Below, piece after piece: positions 27,436 through 36,415 of a stretch of DNA of 61,132 nucleotides (position 1 is the stretch's first letter; the number at the start of each line of letters is the position of its first letter). Where the stretch lies: assembly GCF_001580995.1 (NCBI RefSeq), contig NZ_LHZU01000127.1, positions 1 to 61,132 of the forward strand. Direction: 5' to 3'. Made by a program: the position numbers and the translations under genes. The notes below the pieces were generated by a model. The model made no database searches and was not told where the DNA came from. It was given only the letters and a program-made list of their open reading frames with translations. The DNA is from Acetobacter senegalensis. GTDB taxonomy: Bacteria; Pseudomonadota; Alphaproteobacteria; Acetobacterales; Acetobacteraceae.

Positions 27436-28676
27436 CTACGCTTGATCGCAGAAGCTTTCTCGCATGCACGGCCGCTCTCATGGGAAGCAGGCCTGCTTTT
27501 GGGATGCCGACCAACAACGCCCCATTGTCTCCCTTGAAATGGGCGCCCCGCAACCGGCACCTCCTATCACAGCTGATCGTCAGTAGGCCGACATCCGGAC
27601 GGCCCTATGCCGTATTCGATTGGGATAATACCTGCATTTTTGGCGATTGCCAGGAAACCCTTCTGCAGTTCATGCTCGAAACATTCAGTTTCGCCCTGAC
27701 GCCCACGTGTTTTGAGCATGTAATCAAGCAGGACGTGCCAGAAGGTGAACTCGGTCCTCACTTCCTGAATCAGGACGGAAAGCAGATACGTTTCTCCCAT
27801 CTCGTCGAGGACATGACCCGCGATTATACCGAACTCTGGTCTCGGTATGGTCCATGGTCGGCCGTGCGAGCGCCCGTTCCGTCTCACATCACGGCCCTCG
27901 TCGCACTCCGGACCCGTCTGCTTTTCAGCTACAGGGCCATTGATGCCATAGCTGGACCAAAAGTCGCCTTATACTGGATCATTCGTCTGCTCTGCGGCAT
28001 GACGGAGACGGATATTGCGACTCTTGCTGCCATGGCTAATCGTTGGGCCCTCGGTCGTGATATCAGATATGTTGAACATATCGTTCCTCCTGAACGATCC
28101 GGCAGATCAGGTACGCTTCGATGTGACGTCTTTCACGGGTTACGCCTGACACCGGAAATCGCTGACCTTCAAGCAGCCCTGAGACAAGCAGATGTCGACA
28201 TTTTCATCTGCTCCGCATCTCTGGAGACTGTTGTTAGGGTTTTCGCCACGGACCCCGGTTTCGGCTACGGCTTGCCTGCGGACCACATTCTGGGCATCCA
28301 GATGTGCTGGCCCTCCGGAAAATTAGGGGTTCAACCTGCTGCAGACTGGCCTTTGACCTATGGCGCAGGGAAAGTCGATGCCATACGCCGCCGGCTTGTC
28401 CAGGAACGCGGGCATGGACCCATTCTTGTCTGTGGCGACAGTAGCGGGGATACCGCCATGCAAACCGCCTTTCCCGATACGCACCTGTCCCTGATCATCA
28501 ATCGCCTGGCAGACGGCACGGAAGGTGCCCTCAGCCAGCGGGCAGCCAATGAGATGACATCGTCTACACCTCGATTCATCCTTCAGGGGCGAGATGATAA
28601 TACTGGTGAATGGTGCCCTTCAGAGGAAACCATAGCTTTCGGAAGCCGCACGTCCCGCCTGCTGGGAGAGAACTGA
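27432..28676 (+). CDS. Exported HAD phosphatase, PchP-like (phosphoethanolamine/phosphocholine)
   Basis: 414 aa. The N-terminus DRRSFLACTAALMGSRPAFG is a Tat-like signal, so it should act in the periplasm beside the phospholipase. HAD motif I is VFDWDNTCIF (Asp63, Asp65) and motif IV is VCGDSSGDTAMQTA near residue 335, as in the phosphorylcholine phosphatase group. It should release phosphate from the head group produced by phospholipase C, leaving free ethanolamine (or choline). It is coupled to the phospholipase by ATGA overlap, which argues for a two-step periplasmic pathway. Exact substrate preference cannot be read from the sequence. Confidence 0.8.
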   Translation: MTTLDRRSFLACTAALMGSRPAFGMPTNNAPLSPLKWAPRNRHLLSQLIVSRPTSGRPYAVFDWDNTCIFGDCQETLLQFMLETFSFALTPTCFEHVIKQDVPEGELGPHFLNQDGKQIRFSHLVEDMTRDYTELWSRYGPWSAVRAPVPSHITALVALRTRLLFSYRAIDAIAGPKVALYWIIRLLCGMTETDIATLAAMANRWALGRDIRYVEHIVPPERSGRSGTLRCDVFHGLRLTPEIADLQAALRQADVDIFICSASLETVVRVFATDPGFGYGLPADHILGIQMCWPSGKLGVQPAADWPLTYGAGKVDAIRRRLVQERGHGPILVCGDSSGDTAMQTAFPDTHLSLIINRLADGTEGALSQRAANEMTSSTPRFILQGRDDNTGEWCPSEETIAFGSRTSRLLGEN

Positions 28677-28734
28677 TCGCTGCCCATAGCAGAATACTTG
28701 ACAAAATTCATTCCGAGGAAGGATTTATATTTAG

Positions 28735-28755
28735 ATCGCAACAAGCTATTGCGAT
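28735..28755. promoter_or_regulatory. Inverted repeat ATCGCAA-N7-TTGCGAT before the AraC gene
   Basis: Perfect 7-bp arms (28735-28741 and 28749-28755) in the 120-bp gap between the phosphatase stop and the AraC start at 28797. A TTGACA hexamer (28699-28704) upstream could be the -35 of a separate promoter for araC-eutBC. Confidence 0.35.
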
Positions 28756-28796
28756 GCGGAAATGACTGATGGACACCGTCCTGGTTGTGAGGAGAG

Positions 28797-29876
28797 ATGA
28801 CCTTGTTCTCTGCACAGGTCCTAACTGATGATTGCCTGTCTTCCTTTCCCCAGACAGACAGGCAGACCGGCAGCGTCTTGGCCGCTGCCATGACGGGTGC
28901 CAGTTCCTTCATCCGTCAGCAAGGATGTGACCCTGACATCATTGCTCGTTCAGTGGGTCTTCAGATTGCCGACGATCTCCCCCCCACTCTTGCGCTTCGT
29001 CTGGAAGACTACTGCAATTTATTCGAGGAAGTGGCACGCCAGTCTGGCCGCTATGATACTGGCCTTGCCTATGGTCAGCAGTTCCAGCCCGACCAGCTCG
29101 GTCTCATCGGCTATATCGCCCTGACCTCCGCAACCCTCGGAGATGCCCTCGTTAATCTTGCAGAACTTTTCCCTTATCATCAGAGAGCTACCCAGACACG
29201 TCTGGTCCGGATGCCTGGTGGGTTTCGCATTGAGTACCGCATCACTGATCCCCTCATTTCTCGTCGCGCGCAGGACGCCGAGCTGACGATGGGAATGTTC
29301 TGCAATGTCTTCCGTCGGGCGCTTGGCAAGAGCTGGCATCCTGATGCTGTCTGGTTCGAACACACCTGTCAGTCCACCGCCGCAGACTATGCGGCAGCTT
29401 TCGATGCACCTATTTTCTTCCAGCGTGGCACGACAGCCCTCCTGTTTTCTGACGTCGGTCTGGACGTCCCCATGCCAGCCGCCAATGCAGGATTGCTTTC
29501 GGTCCTCCGCGAAAGCCTTACGCGTCTTGATCACTCCCAGCATCTGACAACTGACGGGCGTGACGATCTCCTGCTTCAGGCTCGGCGTGAAGTTCGCACC
29601 ATGTTGCCACAGGGGATCGTGAAGCTCCCTGTTCTGGCTGAGAAACTTGGCGTTCCACGATGGACACTACAACGGCGTCTAGAATCCATCGGTGTTACTT
29701 ATACCAATCTTGTGGACGAAACACGCCGTAGCCTCGCTCAGACCTATCTGCGCCAAAAAGGCGTGTCTATTGGAGAAATCGCTTATCTTCTGGGCTATTC
29801 TGAAGTCAGTGCTTTCAGCCGTGCCTTCCGCAAATGGTATGGCGTTTCGCCCCAGGCATTCCGCAAGGAACTGTGA
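28797..29876 (+). CDS. AraC-family transcriptional regulator
   Basis: 359 aa of the OruR/ArgR-like subgroup: an N-terminal ligand-sensing domain (~20-210, Arabinose-binding-domain-type stretch LRLEDYCNLFEEVARQSGRYDTGLAYG) and a C-terminal double HTH ending with IGEIAYLLGYSEVSAFSRAFRKWYG. Start ATG 28797 follows GAGGAGAG closely. It sits between the lipid-degrading half and the ethanolamine half of the cluster, 85 bp before eutB. It probably activates one or both in response to ethanolamine or a head-group phosphate; the direct repeat at 22794-22821 is a candidate site. Confidence 0.88.
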   Translation: MTLFSAQVLTDDCLSSFPQTDRQTGSVLAAAMTGASSFIRQQGCDPDIIARSVGLQIADDLPPTLALRLEDYCNLFEEVARQSGRYDTGLAYGQQFQPDQLGLIGYIALTSATLGDALVNLAELFPYHQRATQTRLVRMPGGFRIEYRITDPLISRRAQDAELTMGMFCNVFRRALGKSWHPDAVWFEHTCQSTAADYAAAFDAPIFFQRGTTALLFSDVGLDVPMPAANAGLLSVLRESLTRLDHSQHLTTDGRDDLLLQARREVRTMLPQGIVKLPVLAEKLGVPRWTLQRRLESIGVTYTNLVDETRRSLAQTYLRQKGVSIGEIAYLLGYSEVSAFSRAFRKWYGVSPQAFRKEL

Positions 29877-29961
29877 TGATGCAGGATGTCAACCAATTGT
29901 GTCGTCCTGGCGGTCAGCGCCCTGCTGTCCATGTTAGAATTATGCAAAGAACATATCCGGA

Positions 29962-31359
29962 TTGTGGCAGGACATCGACGTTTTGGTTCATCGCATTTCC
30001 CTCGTAGGCGAAACATTTGTCTTTCAGGACCTGAAACATGTCCTGGCCAGTGCCTCGCCGCTCCGTTCGGGAGATGAACTGGCCGGTATTGCCGCCCGAG
30101 ACTCTGTTGAGCGGGTTGCCGCCCGCGAAGTGCTGGCAGACCTGCCGCTGCGTCATTTCCTGACGGAAGCCATTGTCCCGTACGAAACCGATGAAGTTAC
30201 CCGCCTTATCATGGACAGCCATGATGAAGCTGCTTTCGCCCCTATCTCACACATGACGGTCGGCCAGTTTCGGGACTGGCTGCTAAGTTATGCGGCTGAT
30301 ACCTCAAGTCTAGAAAAACTTGCGCCAGGGCTGACCCCTGAAATGGTGGCTGCGGTCAGCAAACTGATGCGCAATCAGGATCTGGTTTCAGTCGGACGGA
30401 AAATGCGTGTTGTCAGCGCATTTCGCAACACACAGGGCCTTCCCGCTCGTCTCGGCTCCCGTCTGCAACCCAATCACCCGACTGACGATCCAGATGGCAT
30501 TTCCGCAGCCCTCCTTGATGGATTGCTTCTTGGTGCTGGAGATGCTGTTCTGGGGATCAACCCGGCGTCCGACCATATCGGACGAGGAATGGATATCTTG
30601 TGGCGTTTTGATGATATCCGCCAGCGTTTTGATATGCCTGTGCAAAGCTGCCTTCTGACGCATGTGACTAACACCATTACCATGATTGAAAAAGGTGCGC
30701 CGGTAGATCTGGTTTTCCAGTCCATCGCAGGATCAGAACAAGCCAATGCTGGCTTCGGTATTTCGCTGGGTATCCTTTCCGAGGCCTGGCAGGCTGCTCG
30801 GGAACTGAACCGCGGAACTGTTGGCACAAACGTCATGTATTTCGAGACAGGGCAAGGATCTGCACTTTCGTCTGGTACTCATCATGGCGTGGATCAGCAG
30901 ACCATGGAGGTGCGGGCCTATGCCGTGGCACGTGTCTATTCGCCACTTCTCGTCAATACGGTCGTGGGCTTCATTGGTCCAGAATATCTTTACGATGGCA
31001 AGCAGATCATCCGAGCGGGGCTTGAGGACCATTTCTGTGGCAAGCTTCTGGGGCTGCCGATGGGCTGTGATGTCTGTTACACCAACCACGCAGAAACAGA
31101 TCAGGACGACATGGACACCCTGATGATGCTTCTTACGGCCGCGGGCGTGAATTTCCTGATTGCCGTGCCCGGAGGCGATGATGTCATGCTCAGCTACCAA
31201 AGCCTCTCCTATCATGACATCCTGACACTGCGCTCGGTGTTTGGCGTACGTCCTGCGCCTGAATTTGAAGCGTGGCTTGAAAAGATGGCGCTTGTGGATG
31301 GCATGCGCCTGCGCATGAACCAGCCTTATGCCTTACCGAATTTCAGGGCCAGTCCATGA
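29962..31359 (+). CDS. eutB: Ethanolamine ammonia-lyase heavy chain
   Basis: 465 aa, normal for EutB. Adenosylcobalamin-dependent cleavage of ethanolamine to acetaldehyde and ammonia, in the cytoplasm with EutC. Recognised by SPLRSGDELAGIAARDSVERVAA near the N-terminus, the stretch DDPDGISAALLDGLLLGAGDAVLGINPASD, and MGCDVCYTNHAETDQDDMD near the C-terminus. The first in-frame start is TTG 29962; TTG 29983 (seven codons later, just before VHRISLVGETF) fits the family N-terminus better and has GCAGGA upstream, so the true start is uncertain. No EutA reactivase and no microcompartment shell genes are nearby. Overlaps eutC as ATGA. Confidence 0.95.
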   Translation: MWQDIDVLVHRISLVGETFVFQDLKHVLASASPLRSGDELAGIAARDSVERVAAREVLADLPLRHFLTEAIVPYETDEVTRLIMDSHDEAAFAPISHMTVGQFRDWLLSYAADTSSLEKLAPGLTPEMVAAVSKLMRNQDLVSVGRKMRVVSAFRNTQGLPARLGSRLQPNHPTDDPDGISAALLDGLLLGAGDAVLGINPASDHIGRGMDILWRFDDIRQRFDMPVQSCLLTHVTNTITMIEKGAPVDLVFQSIAGSEQANAGFGISLGILSEAWQAARELNRGTVGTNVMYFETGQGSALSSGTHHGVDQQTMEVRAYAVARVYSPLLVNTVVGFIGPEYLYDGKQIIRAGLEDHFCGKLLGLPMGCDVCYTNHAETDQDDMDTLMMLLTAAGVNFLIAVPGGDDVMLSYQSLSYHDILTLRSVFGVRPAPEFEAWLEKMALVDGMRLRMNQPYALPNFRASP

Positions 31360-32111
31360 GGCAGCCCACCCAAGATCCTTGGGGACCGTTACGGCGTTAC
31401 ACGCGCGCGCGCATAGGGCTACCACGAACAGGCGATAGCATTGCAGGGTCCGAAATCCGCGCCCTGCAGGCCGCCCATGCATGCGCACGCCGTGCTGTCC
31501 ATGCCTGTCTTGATCCAGCGAAACTGACCATCGGAGATTCTTTTGTTGAGGTACGAAGCCAAGCAAAGGATCGCTCTGAATTCGTGCGGCGGCCTGATCT
31601 GGGACGCAGACTTGATGGGCCTTCCCTCTCACTCCTGAAACAGATTGCGCTGGCGGGTCCATGGGATGTTGTCCTCGTCGCTGCGGATGGACTGTCAGCC
31701 GTTGCCGTCGAACGACAAGCTCCTCCCCTTCAGAAAGCCGTCCGTGCCGCCCTTGGTCACACATGGCGCATTGCCCCGCTCGTGGTCGCCCATAATGCCC
31801 GTGTCGCTCTGGGAGACGAGATTGGCGCTCTACTCGGCGTGCGTTGTGTCGTCATGATGATCGGTGAGCGTCCAGGACTGAGCGTGTCAGACAGCCTCAG
31901 CCTCTACATGACATGGAACCCGCATGTCGGGCGGCAAGATTCGGAACGCAACTGCATCTCCAACATCCATGCCCATGGCCTCTCGATCGGAGAAAGCTGC
32001 CACAAGCTTTGCTGGCTTCTGAATAGTGCCCGCAAACTGGGATATACGGGCGTGGCCCTCAAGGACGAAAGCACGGACATGACACCTCTGCCGGAAAACA
32101 ACACCCCATGA
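31356..32111 (+). CDS. eutC: Ethanolamine ammonia-lyase light chain
   Basis: 251 aa, normal for EutC, which with EutB binds adenosylcobalamin base-on/off. Recognised by VRSQAKDRSEFVRRPDLGRRLD near residue 70, VLVAADGLSAVAVERQA and IGERPGLSVSDSLSLYMTW, ending in the conserved ESCHKLCWLL region. Start ATG overlaps the eutB stop; its own stop overlaps the permease start as ATGA, so eutB-eutC-permease are translated as one unit. Confidence 0.95.
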   Translation: MRQPTQDPWGPLRRYTRARIGLPRTGDSIAGSEIRALQAAHACARRAVHACLDPAKLTIGDSFVEVRSQAKDRSEFVRRPDLGRRLDGPSLSLLKQIALAGPWDVVLVAADGLSAVAVERQAPPLQKAVRAALGHTWRIAPLVVAHNARVALGDEIGALLGVRCVVMMIGERPGLSVSDSLSLYMTWNPHVGRQDSERNCISNIHAHGLSIGESCHKLCWLLNSARKLGYTGVALKDESTDMTPLPENNTP

Positions 32112-33469
32112 CGGACCGTTCCAAACCGCAGTTGGCCAAGAGCCTCGGCCCCGTTCAGTTATGGGCGATTGCCGTGGGTCTTGTCATTTCCGGTGAGTAT
32201 TTCGGCTGGAGCTACGGCTGGGCCAGCGCTGGCACGCTGGGCTTCCTGATTGCGACCATCTTCGTGGCGCTTATGTATCTTGCTCTGATTTTTTCCTACA
32301 CTGAACTTACCACCGCCATGCCTAGGGCAGGCGGTCCATTCGTCTACGTCAGCGCCGCTTTCGGGCATCGCGCCGGTCTTGTGGCAGGCTATGCTTCGAC
32401 GGCAGAGTTCATTTTTGCACCCCCGGCCATCGCTCTGGCTATTGGTTCCTATCTGCATGTGCAGTTTCCCGCACTTCCGCCCAAGGCTGGTGCCGTAATC
32501 GCCTACCTGCTTTTCATGGGCGTCAATATCGCGGGCGTTCAGGTAGCGGCAAGCTTCGAACTGATTGTAACCGTAGCCGCCATCATTGAACTTTTCATTT
32601 TCATGGGCGTGGTCTGGCCCGGCTTTTCATGGCACCGTTTCGTGACACACGGTTGGGCCGGAACCGATCATTTCTCCTGGTCAGTGCTGGGGGGCATTGC
32701 GGCCTCTGTTCCCTTTGCAATCTGGTTCTTCCTTGCCATCGAAGGCGTAGCTTTAACTGCCGAAGAAGCCCGTTCACCCAGACGGACCTTGCCCATCGCC
32801 TATATCGCCGCCATCGTGACGCTGGTGCTCCTGTCATTCGGTGTCATGATTCTTGCTGGTGGTGTTGGAGACTGGCGCAATCTGGCCAATCTCAACGACC
32901 CACTTCCGTTTGCCATGAAAACAGTTGTTGGTTCACACAGTCCTTACCTTCACATGCTCGTCTGGCTCGGGCTATTTGGGCTTGTTGCCTCTCTGCATGC
33001 CATCATCATGGGCTGCGCGCGCCAGATCTGCGCCCTTGCACAGGGGGGCGGCCTGCCACGCTGGATGGGGTTGGTATCGCCGCGCTTTCAGACACCCTAT
33101 ACAAGTGTTCTGGTCTGTGGAGGCGTGGGCATTCTGGCTATTTTCAGTGATGATATCGTATCATTCAGTGGAGAAAGCCTGACTGCATCCATCGTCACGC
33201 TTTCCGTTTTTGGCGCGCTGACAATGTATATCATGACCATGGCCAGCCTCTTCAAGTTGCGTCAGATCGCCCCAGACATGCCGCGGTCGTGGCATGCGCC
33301 AGGCTATCCCGTTGTTCCCGCCTATGCTTTGCTCACAACTGGGCTTTGCCTCGGACTGATTGGTATCCAGAAACCCCTGCTTCTGGGGCTTTACATCTTG
33401 ATCATAGCACTGATGACCATCGGGAATGTTCTGGTTGACAAAAGGAGAGACCGAAGAACCGTTATTTGA
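32108..33469 (+). CDS. eat: Ethanolamine permease (APC family)
   Basis: 453 aa with about 12 membrane helices. The N-terminus GPVQLWAIAVGLVISGEYFGWSYGW carries the APC-family helix 1 in the form typical of ethanolamine permeases, and FAIWFFLAIEGVALTAEEARSPRRT marks helix 6 and the following loop. It brings ethanolamine from the periplasm to EutBC. Coupled to eutC by ATGA overlap, it ends the plus-strand cluster. Confidence 0.92.
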   Translation: MTDRSKPQLAKSLGPVQLWAIAVGLVISGEYFGWSYGWASAGTLGFLIATIFVALMYLALIFSYTELTTAMPRAGGPFVYVSAAFGHRAGLVAGYASTAEFIFAPPAIALAIGSYLHVQFPALPPKAGAVIAYLLFMGVNIAGVQVAASFELIVTVAAIIELFIFMGVVWPGFSWHRFVTHGWAGTDHFSWSVLGGIAASVPFAIWFFLAIEGVALTAEEARSPRRTLPIAYIAAIVTLVLLSFGVMILAGGVGDWRNLANLNDPLPFAMKTVVGSHSPYLHMLVWLGLFGLVASLHAIIMGCARQICALAQGGGLPRWMGLVSPRFQTPYTSVLVCGGVGILAIFSDDIVSFSGESLTASIVTLSVFGALTMYIMTMASLFKLRQIAPDMPRSWHAPGYPVVPAYALLTTGLCLGLIGIQKPLLLGLYILIIALMTIGNVLVDKRRDRRTVI

Positions 33470-33850
33470 AATTATGAAAAGCTGTTTTCAAGTCAGACAC
33501 GCACTGATGAACGGTTTTGACGCATATGTTCCTCAGGCTTTTTAAGCAAAGCACAGCGAGAATTATCCACAAAAACCATTAATCATCACACGCTTAGCCT
33601 CTAACCAAACGCAAAAGACATCATGTAACGGTTTTTCGATCAGGTCAGGACGAAACCGTTAAAAATCCATGGTCCGGGGAAAAACTTCGATCTGGTCGCT
33701 AAGCCCACTCAGGCGAGCCAACGCTCATCAACGTCAAAGAAACCAGACTGCTTCATTCTGTCACTCTATCTCGCAAGTCATGAAAGATAGAATGATAGGA
33801 CAGCACTTAAAACCAGAGGGTTTTCGAACCCTGCACCTTATTCTAAATAT
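33470..33850. other. Intergenic region without a gene, with inverted repeats
   Basis: 381 bases between the permease and the amidohydrolase, whose genes converge. It holds an inverted repeat TAACGGTTT (33626-33634) / AAACCGTTA (33653-33661) and the hairpin at 33817-33832. No credible ORF. Confidence 0.6.
33817..33832 (-). terminator. Hairpin AGGGTT-TTCG-AACCCT downstream of the amidohydrolase
   Basis: Perfect 6-bp stem with a four-base loop, 18 bases after the amidohydrolase stop on the minus strand, followed by CTGGTTTT. It fits a weak intrinsic terminator of that gene. Confidence 0.45.
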
Positions 33851-35656
33851 CTATGGTGTCTTCGGCACAAATTCCCCGCTACTGTAAACAACCTTTCCTC
33901 CAACCATTGTCATGAGTACTGTTGTTTTTCCAATTTCATTAACCGGAATGGTGGTGATGTTTCTATCCAAAATAATGAGGTCGGCTATTTTCCCCTGTTC
34001 GACTGATCCGGTTACGCTGTCCTGCCGCAATTCATAAGCTGAATTCATGGTGATGGCACGCAATACAGAGGCCCGGGAAAGGCCGGGCATATCGCCCAGT
34101 CTGGCGCGATATTGGGGTTCAACGTCAGGTGCATTCTGGCGTGTGATGCCAACCTGTAGCGCAAACCACTCATTCAGCGGGTCAACCGGCCAGTCAGACC
34201 CGTAAGCAATACGCGCGCCGGCTTTTTCAAGCTGGTAAGCTGGCTCCATCGCGTTTGAGCGATCTTCACCCAAAGCATCGGCTGTCTGGCCTGTGGTGTC
34301 AGGCGCCCGTTTTCCCCACTGAAAAGACATGACCGGGATGGCCCCCAGTTGCCGAAAACGAGGCAGATCTGCCTGTGCAACAAGTTCATCATGCGCCAGA
34401 CCGGGGCGAAAGTCTGACTTTGGCAGGGCCTTGCGGGTTACCTCAACCGCATCAAGCGCTATGCGCACGGCACCGTCGCCGTCAGCGTGCATGTGCGGAT
34501 CAATACCTGCCTGCACCAAGCCTTGCAGGAGCTTCGAGAGCACAGGCACAGGGAAATAGGGGGCAGGCCCAGTAGAAGAACCCGGCTGCCAATCAGGATG
34601 TTCTGCCGTTCCTTTGTTGACACGATAAGGGAGGGTCAAAATACCCGTCAGCCCCGGGGCTGAAATGACGCCGTCCATATACATCTTGGCATGGCGCACG
34701 GTAATGGTTGGTTGTTGTGTGATACTACCCTGATCGTATCTGGTCGATAATCCTTTGACATAATCAACTGATTTTTTAGCATCTTGCCCCATTTCTGGTG
34801 TGATGAGTGGCGCAAAATGGGCACGGGCAGTCAGTTCACCGTTCTGCTGAAGAATGCTGAAAGCTTTGATATCGACTTCTGCGGCTCGTGCATCAAGGAA
34901 CGATGTTACGCCTTGTTTACGTAATACGGCTAAGACGGCTCTGGCTGCAGCAACTTTCTGTTCATCACTGGCGGCAGGTTGTGCGGCAAAAATCAGGTTT
35001 AAGGCTGTATCTTCCAGCAGGCCCGTTGGTTGGCCCTTGGCATCATGAATAATCACACCGCCCGGTTCTGATTTCGTGCTGGCTGTAATATGGGCAGCTT
35101 CAAGTGCTGGCGTGTTCAGCAAAGCAGAGTGACCAAACGAAGAATACACGACGATAGGGTTTTTATTGTCAATTTTATCAAGAATGGTTTTGTCTAGAAT
35201 TGTATCTTTAGGGCGCATGGCTTCCTGAAACCAGGAGGTCACAAGAAGCCAGTTTTTCCTTTTGGGAACAGACGGATCGACCAGACAGGCTTTAATGCGA
35301 TCTGAAAACTCCTGCTTTGTCAGGGGCAGATATTGGAGCGAACATAACACAAGACGTTCGCCACCACGAAGGGGGTGCATATGCCCGTCAACCAGTCCGG
35401 GCATAAGCATATTGCCGTGCAGGTCAATTTTTTGCGTGTGGGGGCTTATATAACGCTTGGCCTCGGCGCTTGATCCCACATAAAGGATTTTACCGTTTTT
35501 TATAGCCACAGCCTGTGCGACGGAATTTTTGGCATCCACAGTATAAATGAAGCCATTGGTAAAAACCGTATCCGCAACAGGGGGCGTGGCGTTGACGGTG
35601 CCAGCGCATAGCAGTGTTCCCAAGCCGGCAATAAAAAAGACATGACGCATCTGCAT
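33851..35656 (-). CDS. Exported amidohydrolase, YtcJ/amidohydrolase-3 family
   Basis: About 601 aa metal-dependent hydrolase. The N-terminus (MQMRHVFFIAGLGTLLCAGTVNA) is a signal peptide, so I start at ATG 35656; ATG 35650 and TTG 35671 are alternatives. The metal-binding motif is LMPGLVDGHMHPL near residue 90, later GLAHDELVAQ and the aspartate region AYGSDWPVDPLNEW near 510, and the composite beta domain at both ends (VFTNGFIYTVD... and ADLIILDRNI). The substrate is unknown; related proteins act on N-substituted formamides or cyclic amides. It stands alone. Confidence 0.85.
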   Translation of the reverse strand: MQMRHVFFIAGLGTLLCAGTVNATPPVADTVFTNGFIYTVDAKNSVAQAVAIKNGKILYVGSSAEAKRYISPHTQKIDLHGNMLMPGLVDGHMHPLRGGERLVLCSLQYLPLTKQEFSDRIKACLVDPSVPKRKNWLLVTSWFQEAMRPKDTILDKTILDKIDNKNPIVVYSSFGHSALLNTPALEAAHITASTKSEPGGVIIHDAKGQPTGLLEDTALNLIFAAQPAASDEQKVAAARAVLAVLRKQGVTSFLDARAAEVDIKAFSILQQNGELTARAHFAPLITPEMGQDAKKSVDYVKGLSTRYDQGSITQQPTITVRHAKMYMDGVISAPGLTGILTLPYRVNKGTAEHPDWQPGSSTGPAPYFPVPVLSKLLQGLVQAGIDPHMHADGDGAVRIALDAVEVTRKALPKSDFRPGLAHDELVAQADLPRFRQLGAIPVMSFQWGKRAPDTTGQTADALGEDRSNAMEPAYQLEKAGARIAYGSDWPVDPLNEWFALQVGITRQNAPDVEPQYRARLGDMPGLSRASVLRAITMNSAYELRQDSVTGSVEQGKIADLIILDRNITTIPVNEIGKTTVLMTMVGGKVVYSSGEFVPKTP

Positions 35657-35671
35657 GTTCCCGCGCGACAA

Positions 35672-36415
35672 GTAAGGAATCCGAAACCATTCTTGATTGT
35701 TGGCATTAAAGAACAGAAATGGTCGGATTTTCGTTAACTAAACACCAAATCAAAGTTTACAATTTTACGCAAAAAAAAACATGTGAGTAAGTTTTCTCAG
35801 AATTCTGAGGATATGAGCGATAATGATCCTTGCCTGCAAGACCCGAATGATTGCCCGATACACACCAAGATTTATGCAGTTTATTCACGCCGCGATTTCA
35901 ATGCGTCCGTGCATAAAAATGGATGGAGGCGCAAGCCAATGTGGCTTAATGAAACCGAAGCCGGGCGGGATATCTGAGGAGACATCAGATCGTTCCAGAT
36001 CACGCGACACATGTTATCTGGCAGTGGGGGGTTCTCTTGTTCCGGAACCTCAGAGTATTCATTACAGGAATATGGCTGAGATGAAGATAAGGTCGTTAGA
36101 AAAAAAACGAGATACGCCACTCCCCCTTCATTCTGGTCGACTGACCTTTTTAAATGCTGGACAGCATGTCTGTTAGATAGCCCTTTCCATCGAACGGGCG
36201 ACATCCATCGGCATTTCCAAAAGAAACTAACACGGTAGCCGCCGTCTTTCCCTTCCTGTTCATATCTTTCATGATGATCAGACGGAGGCTGGAAATCTTA
36301 AGGTTGTAAGGATCCATTCATCCTTTTACTCTTTAAATGTTGTGATTGACGACCGTTCTCGCCTTCATGTCTGTCATAAGAAGAACTGTTCAGTCTTCAT
36401 GAATACCCATGGTTC
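35672..36415. other. 744-base region without a firm gene
   Basis: Between the amidohydrolase start and the end of the efflux operon. The best small ORF is 35813-35977 (+), listed separately. Near the efflux end, GAAGAACTGTTCAGTCTTC (36380-36398) can fold into a bulged hairpin that might terminate the minus-strand efflux operon. Other frames here encode nothing I recognise. Confidence 0.5.
35813..35977 (+). CDS. Possible small protein of 54 aa
   Basis: ATG 35813 is preceded by CTGAGGAT and opens a 54-codon frame beginning MSDNDPCLQDPNDCPIH and ending WLNETEAGRDI. It is charged, with no signal or membrane segment and no recognised family. The ribosome-site spacing is short but acceptable. The evidence is only ORF plus ribosome site, so it may be chance. 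Confidence 0.2.
   Translation: MSDNDPCLQDPNDCPIHTKIYAVYSRRDFNASVHKNGWRRKPMWLNETEAGRDI

Noticed and set aside
33811..33840. Sequence resembling a tRNA T-arm (GGTTCGAA context) near 33820
   Set aside because: No acceptor, D or anticodon stems could be built around it; better explained as a terminator-like hairpin of the amidohydrolase gene.
35881..36204. 107-aa minus-strand ORF in the gap before the efflux operon
   Set aside because: Composition and lack of any ribosome site or family resemblance suggest a chance frame.
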